Origin: an uncultured Lachnospiraceae bacterium
GTDB lineage: Bacteria; Bacillota; Clostridia; Lachnospirales; Lachnospiraceae
Direction: 5' to 3'
Length of the DNA stretch: 9,026 bases
NCBI GenBank assembly: GCA_947178465.1
Contig: CAMWYL010000111.1
Coordinates: 1 to 9,026 of the forward strand
How positions within the stretch are numbered: position 1 is the stretch's first letter; every line of letters starts with the position of its first letter. The notes below the pieces were generated by a model, which was given only the letters and a program-made list of their open reading frames with translations, did not search any database and was not told the origin of the DNA. This document shows, one piece after another, positions 1 to 4,737 of the stretch. Both the position numbers and the translations under genes were made by a program.

Positions 1-118
1 ATGTCTGGTAAATCGGCACTGCCCGCGCGTCCGTCACCGGATCAGGCTGCTCCTGTCCTACATGAAGCTGTAAAGTCTCAAACCGTAAATTTCTATCTGC
101 ATAATTTTTCTTACTCAT
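1..118 (-). CDS. metY: O-acetylhomoserine sulfhydrylase (aminocarboxypropyltransferase), N-terminal part
   Basis: Only the first 39 codons are inside the window; the gene runs off the left edge. The visible N-terminus contains FETLQLHVGQEQPDP, then TDARAVPIYQT, the characteristic opening of the PLP-dependent Cys/Met metabolism family, O-acetylhomoserine sulfhydrylase branch. These enzymes join sulfide (or methanethiol) to O-acetylhomoserine to give homocysteine (or methionine) in the cytosol. The PLP lysine lies outside the window. The ATG at 116-118 is preceded by an excellent ribosome binding site (AAGGAGG about 6-7 nt upstream). The gene lies downstream of nifU, with its own promoter and a long leader in between. 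Family assignment is strong; the choice between MetY and a close relative such as cystathionine gamma-synthase or lyase rests on the N-terminus alone. Confidence 0.85.
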   Translation of the reverse strand, partial: MSKKNYADRNLRFETLQLHVGQEQPDPVTDARAVPIYQT

Positions 119-335
119 ACTGTTTCCTCCTTATGAATGTCTATGGCTGAACCGTTATCGGTATCGCATTATATCCTTATTGTAATCTTTCTTTTTCTAA
201 AAATATCCTCACCTGAAAATAACATCGGCAGCACATTCGCCATACCATCATTTCGTTCTTGAATACTGTATTCATACGGTTCTCCTTTCATGCAGGATTG
301 TTTTATATAATTCCTATCTGTTTGCTATGTTTTGT
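119..335 (-). promoter_or_regulatory. metY 5' leader (about 210 nt), candidate attenuator
   Basis: The interval between the inferred transcription start (about 329) and the metY ATG is unusually long. It holds the small Cys-rich ORF and a short hairpin ACCG-ATAA-CGGT (151-162) upstream of the metY ribosome binding site. It also allows an alternative 6-bp long-range pairing of AACCGT (276-281, just before the leader ORF start) with ACGGTT (150-155), which excludes the hairpin. A perfect TATAAT occurs at 168-173 but without a good -35 box. I see no GC-rich stem followed by a T run, so control, if any, would more likely act on translation than by a classical terminator. No S-box or T-box signature was recognised. 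Confidence 0.4.
177..275 (-). CDS. Putative cysteine-rich leader peptide upstream of metY (32 aa)
   Basis: Small ORF wholly inside the metY 5' leader. It starts with ATG at 273-275 and ends with TAA at 177-179. An AAAGGAGA ribosome binding site lies 6 nt upstream of the ATG, as good as that of the real genes nearby. The peptide contains the run MCCRCYFQ from residue 14, so three of four consecutive codons (TGC TGC CGA TGT, positions 222-233) concern cysteine, an otherwise rare amino acid. It ends 58 nt before the metY start. The design resembles translated leader peptides that sense their own amino acid by ribosome stalling. Because metY supplies sulfur amino acids, cysteine sensing would fit. 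No signal peptide or known domain is seen. It could be a chance ORF; the ribosome binding site and Cys run argue against that but do not prove it. Confidence 0.5.
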   Translation of the reverse strand: MNTVFKNEMMVWRMCCRCYFQVRIFLEKERLQ

Positions 336-364
336 ATAATACCACCATATTCCTAGTATGTCAA
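336..364 (-). promoter_or_regulatory. metY promoter (sigma-A type)
   Basis: On the minus strand a perfect -35 box TTGACA (359-364) is separated by exactly 17 bp from TATTAT (336-341). This predicts a start near position 329. The -35 box lies inside the palindromic operator described separately, so a bound repressor would block RNA polymerase. The nifU stop codon is only 15 bp upstream of the -35 box and no terminator lies between, so metY may also receive read-through from the isc genes. Confidence 0.75.
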
Positions 365-368
365 TAGG
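352..368. promoter_or_regulatory. Predicted Rrf2/IscR-type operator upstream of metY
   Basis: Imperfect palindrome CCTAGTATGTCAATAGG overlapping the -35 box of the metY promoter. It matches the site over the -35 box of the iscR promoter at 19 of 20 positions (349-368 versus 2590-2609), with the same distance to the -10 box. Such a position is typical for repression. That the neighbouring Rrf2-family protein binds it is an inference from proximity and from the shared site. Confidence 0.65.
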
Positions 369-379
369 GATTTTGTATT

Positions 380-808
380 TTATTCCACTTCTTTCTCTTC
401 TATATCATCAACAGGCTTTTCCAGCCCCTCAATCACAATCCCGTTCTTCTGTGCATAATCCCACAGGGCAGCGTGAATCGCCTCCTCCGCAAGCAGCGAA
501 CAGTGTACCTTCGCCGGCGGAAGCCCGTCAAGCGCCTCCAGAACCGCCTTGTTGGTGACTGTAAGCGCCTCCTGCACGGTCTTTCCCTTTACCAGTTCCG
601 TCGCCATACTGCTTGTGGCAACTGCCGCGCCGCACCCAAAGGTCTTAAACTTCGCCTCCTGAATAATGCCGTTATCGTCTATATCCAGATATATCCGCAT
701 AATATCACCGCATTTGGCATTTCCCACCGTTCCTACGCCGTCGGCATTCTCTATCTCTCCCACATTGCGCGGGTTGTTAAAATGATCCATCACCTTTTCA
801 CTGTACAT
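380..808 (-). CDS. nifU: Fe-S cluster assembly scaffold protein NifU (IscU-type domain)
   Basis: Scaffold on which the sulfur released by the adjacent cysteine desulfurase is combined with iron into [2Fe-2S]/[4Fe-4S] clusters for transfer to apoproteins; cytosolic. All three cluster-ligating cysteines of the family are present, in GNAKCGD, KTFGCGAA and KVHCSLLAEE, together with the conserved Asp after the first Cys. The opening MYSEKVMDHFNNPRNVGEI is typical of clostridial NifU-like proteins. The protein has only the N-terminal scaffold domain plus a short acidic tail, without the ferredoxin-like and C-terminal domains of nitrogenase NifU. I place the start at the ATG at 806-808 because family members begin MYSEKV. 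An in-frame ATG 12 nt upstream (820) sits almost on top of the AGAAAGG ribosome binding site and is less likely. It follows nifS closely and is probably cotranscribed. Confidence 0.93.
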   Translation of the reverse strand: MYSEKVMDHFNNPRNVGEIENADGVGTVGNAKCGDIMRIYLDIDDNGIIQEAKFKTFGCGAAVATSSMATELVKGKTVQEALTVTNKAVLEALDGLPPAKVHCSLLAEEAIHAALWDYAQKNGIVIEGLEKPVDDIEEKEVE

Positions 809-826
809 ATGAATAACCATACCTTT

Positions 827-2005
827 CTATAACACACTCTTCTGCTTTACAAAATCCTCATACAAGGGCGACATATCGCGAAGGCGCTTTATAATCTCCT
901 TCAATCGCTCCACCGTAAAATCCAGCTCCTCCTTCGTATTCTCCGCCGACAGCGTCAGACGCAGTGAACCATGCGCAATCTCATGCGGCAGTCCGATGGC
1001 AAGGAGCACATGCGAAGGGTCCAGTGCACCCGAGGTACACGCTGAGCCTGAGGAAGCACATATCCCCTGTTGGTCAAGCAATATCAGCACGGACTCTCCC
1101 TCAACAAACCGAAAGCTGAAATTCGCATTTCCCGGAAGACGTCTGTCTGAGTCTCCATTTAAGCGGCTATATGGAATTTCGGACAGCACACGACCAATCA
1201 AATAGTCCCGCAGCTCCCGTTCCTTTCGAGCATTCTCCTCCATCTGCTCCCCGGCAAGCCGTGCCGCCTCGCCCATTCCGACGATGCCTGCCGTATTCAG
1301 CGTTCCCGCCCTGCGTGAGCGTTCCTGCGCACCGCCATGCAAAAAGGCGCCGACGCGCACGCCCCTTCTGATATAGAGACAGCCTACTCCCTTGGGTGCG
1401 TGGAGCTTATGCCCGCTCGCACTCAGCATATCAATATGCAGTGCATTTACATCCAGCGGAATATGTCCGTAAGCCTGTACTGCATCCGTATGGAACAGAA
1501 TCCCGTGCTTTTGAGCAAGCGCACCGATTTCCGCTAACGGTTGTATGGTTCCAATCTCGTTATTGGCCGCCATCACCGTAATCAGTATTGTATCCGGACG
1601 GATCGCCCGTTCCAGCTCCTCCATGCGCAGCAGGCCGTTCTCATCCACATTTACATAGGTCACCTCATATCCCTGCTTCTCCAGCATCTGACAGGTATGA
1701 AGCACCGCATGGTGCTCTATCGCGGAGGTGATGATATGTCTGCCCTTATCCCGATGCGCCTCTGCCGCCGCCTTTATCGCCCAATTGTCCGACTCGCTGC
1801 CGCCCGAGGTAAAATAAATCTCGTTCGGCTCTGCACCAATCAATGCCGCAACCTGACGCCTGGCTGCGTCCACCGCCGTCATGCTCTTCCCCGCAAAGCT
1901 GTATATCGCGGAGGGATTTGCATACTGCTCGCAAAAAAAAGGCATAATCGCCTCAAAAACCGCTTCTGACACACGTGTTGTTGCCGCATTATCCAGATAA
2001 ATCAT
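827..2005 (-). CDS. nifS: Cysteine desulfurase (NifS/IscS type)
   Basis: PLP enzyme converting L-cysteine to alanine and an enzyme-bound persulfide that feeds the NifU scaffold and other sulfur acceptors. The 392-residue protein starts MIYLDNAATT, the standard family N-terminus. Visible active-site elements are TSGGSESDN (about 66-74), the EHH motif near 97-99 that stacks on PLP, ANNEIG (148-152, with Asn149), HTDAVQ (172-177), the PLP Schiff-base lysine in SGHK (Lys200), and the persulfide cysteine in the loop SSGSACTSG (Cys323). The length is normal for NifS/IscS. The ATG at 2003-2005 is chosen because it matches the family start and has AAAGGAG upstream, though with a long 12-nt spacing. 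A longer version from a GTG at 2071 has no ribosome binding site. The gene lies between iscR and nifU, as in many clostridial isc operons. Confidence 0.95.
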   Translation of the reverse strand: MIYLDNAATTRVSEAVFEAIMPFFCEQYANPSAIYSFAGKSMTAVDAARRQVAALIGAEPNEIYFTSGGSESDNWAIKAAAEAHRDKGRHIITSAIEHHAVLHTCQMLEKQGYEVTYVNVDENGLLRMEELERAIRPDTILITVMAANNEIGTIQPLAEIGALAQKHGILFHTDAVQAYGHIPLDVNALHIDMLSASGHKLHAPKGVGCLYIRRGVRVGAFLHGGAQERSRRAGTLNTAGIVGMGEAARLAGEQMEENARKERELRDYLIGRVLSEIPYSRLNGDSDRRLPGNANFSFRFVEGESVLILLDQQGICASSGSACTSGALDPSHVLLAIGLPHEIAHGSLRLTLSAENTKEELDFTVERLKEIIKRLRDMSPLYEDFVKQKSVL

Positions 2006-2009
2006 TTTA

Positions 2010-2060
2010 TTACCATGCTCCTTTCTCAGCCTGCAGGTTTGTACCGGCAGGCACAAACAT
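2010..2060 (-). promoter_or_regulatory. iscR-nifS intercistronic region with two mutually exclusive hairpins
   Basis: The 99-bp gap between iscR and nifS contains two perfect 6-bp stems whose strands interleave. GTTTGT (2037-2042) pairs with ACAAAC (2053-2058), and GCCTGC (2029-2034) pairs with GCAGGC (2047-2052). One strand of each stem lies in the loop of the other, so they exclude each other or form a tight pseudoknot. They lie directly upstream of the nifS ribosome binding site. A 16-codon ORF (2010-2060) with a GGGAGGAGA site before its ATG passes through this structure and ends 4 nt before the nifS ATG. The pairing is visible in the sequence. A role in adjusting NifS/NifU levels relative to IscR, as a translational switch or an RNA processing or stability element, is inference. 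Confidence 0.3.
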
Positions 2061-2104
2061 TCTCCTCCCACATTAATAAAAGCCGCATTATCAAATACTT
2101 CCTG

Positions 2105-2539
2105 CTATATGACATAATCGTGAACCGCTTTCTCTCGCTCTATGTCCAGCAAATCCTGTAATGTTGTGTTATCAATGACATTATTAACCGCATCATAAAT
2201 ACGCTTATAAATCTCCACTGTCGCACACTTCCCGCTTCTGCCACAGGGAAGCGCGTTCTCTGCAAGGCACTCCACAGGCGCAAGGGACCCCTCTGTGAGT
2301 CGCAAAATCATCCCAACCGTGTATTCCTTCGGCGCGCGCGCGATCTGATATCCGCCCTGCGCACCGCGCGTGCTGCGAACATATCCCGCCTTATTGAGAA
2401 CGGCGATAATCTGCTCCATGTACTTCTCCGATATTTCCTGTCTTGACGCAATATCCTTCAATCTGCTGATTTCGCCTAAATGCCCCGCAAGATCCATCAT
2501 TATCCGCAGCGCATACCGCCCCTTTGTTGATATGGTCAT
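2105..2539 (-). CDS. iscR: Rrf2-family transcriptional regulator, IscR-like
   Basis: A 144-residue winged-helix regulator of the Rrf2 family. The N-terminal MTISTKGRYALRIMMDLA, the SEKYMEQII recognition-helix region (about 37-45) and the wing RSTRGAQGGYQIAR (55-68) are characteristic. Three cysteines at 91, 99 and 105 correspond to the [2Fe-2S] ligands of E. coli IscR, though the spacing is C-x7-C-x5-C. The residue three after the last Cys, where E. coli has the His ligand, is Val. The protein therefore probably senses Fe-S status, although a CymR-like sulfur-sensing role is possible given the metY link. The ATG at 2537-2539 has AGGAGG 6 nt upstream. It is first in the iscR-nifS-nifU unit and probably autoregulated through the operator in its own promoter. 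Confidence 0.92.
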   Translation of the reverse strand: MTISTKGRYALRIMMDLAGHLGEISRLKDIASRQEISEKYMEQIIAVLNKAGYVRSTRGAQGGYQIARAPKEYTVGMILRLTEGSLAPVECLAENALPCGRSGKCATVEIYKRIYDAVNNVIDNTTLQDLLDIEREKAVHDYVI

Positions 2540-2576
2540 AAGCCGCCTCCTGTCAACGAAATTTTCTTATACTTCA

Positions 2577-2605
2577 TATATAGCACTCAATTCCTATTAT
2601 GTCAA
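2577..2605 (-). promoter_or_regulatory. iscR-nifS-nifU promoter (sigma-A type)
   Basis: Minus-strand TTGACA (2600-2605) and TATATA (2577-2582) are separated by 17 bp, predicting a start near 2570 and a leader of about 30 nt before iscR. The -35 box is embedded in the palindrome at 2593-2609, so the same protein could repress the whole unit. No terminator is evident between the stop of the upstream permease gene and this promoter. Confidence 0.8.
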
Positions 2606-2609
2606 TAGG
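2593..2609. promoter_or_regulatory. Predicted Rrf2/IscR-type operator upstream of iscR
   Basis: Palindrome CCTATTATGTCAATAGG with perfect 6-bp arms and a 5-bp centre, overlapping the -35 box of the iscR promoter. It is the better of the two copies; the metY copy has one base changed in one arm. Placement in front of an Rrf2 gene suggests negative autoregulation. The size and symmetry fit a winged-helix dimer, but binding is inferred. Confidence 0.7.
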
Positions 2610-2654
2610 CTTTGTTGGTAATCAAGTCTGAATGGCAATGCAGAATACCACAGC

Positions 2655-4733
2655 TTACAGCGGCATCCACAAAATCAACACACCCACCGCTGCACCCAAC
2701 AACATTGGCTGTATCACCATGATAAGAAAGAATACTGCACTGTTTCTCTTGTAAAAGCGTTTCTCGCGAAGGTCGAGAACCGCCTGGGCAGCCCCCTGAA
2801 ATCCACATAAAATCACGCTGACCACCACAACAAGAGACTTCGGAAACGCCGTCCGGGTCTGCGCCTGTTCCTGCTCTGTCCCCAGACGCTCGATCCGGAA
2901 CCGGAATGTTGTATCTGCTGACAATTGCTTCTCAACCGACTCCGTCATGCTGCCATACCGTATTCCGCCCAAGCCCTCGCTTTGGGCCATATACTCCTCA
3001 AACCACTGCAGAGAAGCCGGCTTAAACAGGATGTTGAAAAGCACCTCATCCACCAAGCGCGCCACCACCGCGTCCCCGTCCTCATATACCGTAACAGCGC
3101 GATTGGCCTTTCCTGCTATCAATAACTCTGCAATCCCCTCCGGAAGGATATACCCGCATTCCGCCTTATCACGCAACACCATTTGGCGGACAGCCTCCTC
3201 GCTGTCACACACGACAAAACGCACCAGACCGTTATAGGCGGACAGCTCCCCGTCAAGCGCTCCCGTCTCATCATACACCGCCGCGTATATCACCGTGTCT
3301 GTTCGCTCCTCAATCCCGACAACCGCCGCGGACAATACCACGGTTGAGAGCAGGCAGACCCACAGGCTTTTCCGATGCAGCAGACGCTTGAACAAAACCC
3401 ATGAGAATGTATTTGTAAGGGGATTCCAAAATGACGGTTGTGTCGTTTTCTCCTTTTGACTTGCGGCCTCCTCCCGCCCCAAAATGTGCATTACCCCCCA
3501 CGTCAACACAAGGCAAACCACACTCCAAACGGCTAGTCCGCCCACTGCATTCCACAATCCCTGTGTACCTCCCGTAAAGAGCATTGTGAAAAAGCACCGC
3601 ATATAAGCCGCGGGCAGCTTGCTTCCGATTACGGTGATTCCCCTCGGAAGCAGTACCGCGGGAATCATGCAGCCTGTCATATAGCCTTGGAACAGCGCCA
3701 AAATCCCCAAGACCAAAATCGCGCGTTGAGGCGCGTCCACAAGCTGATAAACAAGCTGAAGATATGACGCCGTAAAAAGCAGCAACATCAACGCTGCGAC
3801 CACATATTCCGCACAAAACACAACGGAAAGCTGCGCGCGCAGCGGCTGATAAAGCAGCGAAAGAAACGGTATCGCCCCAATCAGCGCAAGCAACGACAGC
3901 ATCGCCAAAATGCGGCACCCAAGCTGCCTGAAATACGATATTCCGAGCTGCCTTGCGGCAATCCGCTGCCAAAGTCTGCCGCGCTTACAAAGCGGCCCGA
4001 CAAACAGCCCCGCGACAAGCATATACACAGTCAAAACCGCCCCTGCGTAATAGACTGCGTAGGTGTTATTCTCGGTCAGCGACAGCCTCACCCGCTTAAA
4101 CAGGCGCTCTCTGTCCGAAAACACTCCGAGGTTAAAGCGATTGATGTCATTATACATTTCCTGCAGCCGCTGTTCGACAAGCTCCTCCGGCAGAGACTCA
4201 CGAAGCCAGGGGCGCAGCTCCTCTGTCGCGTAAATCTCCGCCTGCGCCGTCTGGAGCATTCCAACCGCAGCGCTTGCAAACTCCTCAAATATTTTGCTTG
4301 CGGTCACGCCCGCTCTCGTACCGTTTGGCAGATACAGCACGGCCGGGGCATTACTTCCCCGCAGAATCTCATTGACAATATCCTCCGGAAGCACGACAAG
4401 CGCAGCCAGCGCGCCCTCCTCAAGAAGTGCCTTTCCCTCCTCCTGCGTCATCGGCTCCAGCGTACAGAGTGATTTTACCGATTCCATCTGCTCCACGTAG
4501 GCAACAGCCAACGCAGTCAACGCGTTTTCCTCCGCCACATATCCGATGCGCATCGGTCCGGAAGTCTTCTCCGCACCCGAACGGGTATATTTTCCGACAC
4601 AAAAAGCAGTCATACCGACCGCCATGATTCCGATCACGACCGATATAACCGCTCTCCTTAAAATAAGGGGCAGCATCAAAGCCGCCCGCTTATATTCAGT
4701 TTTTAACCAACCTCTGACTCTGCTCTTATCCAT
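2655..4733 (-). CDS. ABC-2-type transporter permease, double module with shortened second half
   Basis: A 692-residue membrane protein. The first module has TM1 (about 24-46), a large extracytoplasmic loop (47-225), then five further helices near 226-248, 272-294, 304-326, 336-362 and 394-417; this is the layout of ABC-2 export permeases. A second module begins near NPLTNTFSWVLFKRLLHRK (437-455) with TM1' (454-473), a second outer loop (474-632) and only two more helices (about 633-650 and 664-688). The protein then stops, about three helices short. It is probably powered by the ATPase encoded two genes upstream; substrate unknown. I choose the ATG at 4731-4733, 4 nt after the stop of the preceding gene, which implies translational coupling because no ribosome binding site is visible. 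A TTG at 4781 inside the upstream gene follows an AGGAGG formed by Glu codons and is a less likely start. Confidence 0.8.
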   Translation of the reverse strand: MDKSRVRGWLKTEYKRAALMLPLILRRAVISVVIGIMAVGMTAFCVGKYTRSGAEKTSGPMRIGYVAEENALTALAVAYVEQMESVKSLCTLEPMTQEEGKALLEEGALAALVVLPEDIVNEILRGSNAPAVLYLPNGTRAGVTASKIFEEFASAAVGMLQTAQAEIYATEELRPWLRESLPEELVEQRLQEMYNDINRFNLGVFSDRERLFKRVRLSLTENNTYAVYYAGAVLTVYMLVAGLFVGPLCKRGRLWQRIAARQLGISYFRQLGCRILAMLSLLALIGAIPFLSLLYQPLRAQLSVVFCAEYVVAALMLLLFTASYLQLVYQLVDAPQRAILVLGILALFQGYMTGCMIPAVLLPRGITVIGSKLPAAYMRCFFTMLFTGGTQGLWNAVGGLAVWSVVCLVLTWGVMHILGREEAASQKEKTTQPSFWNPLTNTFSWVLFKRLLHRKSLWVCLLSTVVLSAAVVGIEERTDTVIYAAVYDETGALDGELSAYNGLVRFVVCDSEEAVRQMVLRDKAECGYILPEGIAELLIAGKANRAVTVYEDGDAVVARLVDEVLFNILFKPASLQWFEEYMAQSEGLGGIRYGSMTESVEKQLSADTTFRFRIERLGTEQEQAQTRTAFPKSLVVVVSVILCGFQGAAQAVLDLREKRFYKRNSAVFFLIMVIQPMLLGAAVGVLILWMPL

Positions 4734-4737
4734 ATGC

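Noticed and set aside
119..335. SAM (S-box) riboswitch or T-box in the metY leader
   Set aside because: I see neither the conserved S-box core and kink-turn nor a T-box sequence and terminator; the leader ORF explains more.
2006..2071. Longer nifS product starting at a GTG at 2071 with a 22-residue Cys-containing extension
   Set aside because: No ribosome binding site precedes the GTG, family members begin at MIYLDNAATT, and a good AAAGGAG lies before the internal ATG at 2005.
2610..2654. Intrinsic terminator after the permease gene
   Set aside because: Only a mismatched GGTATTC/GATTACC pairing with a large loop and no T run can be drawn.
3310..3972. A 220-codon minus-strand reading frame inside the permease gene
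   Set aside because: It is an alternative frame of a gene with clear membrane-helix periodicity; no ribosome binding site or family features.
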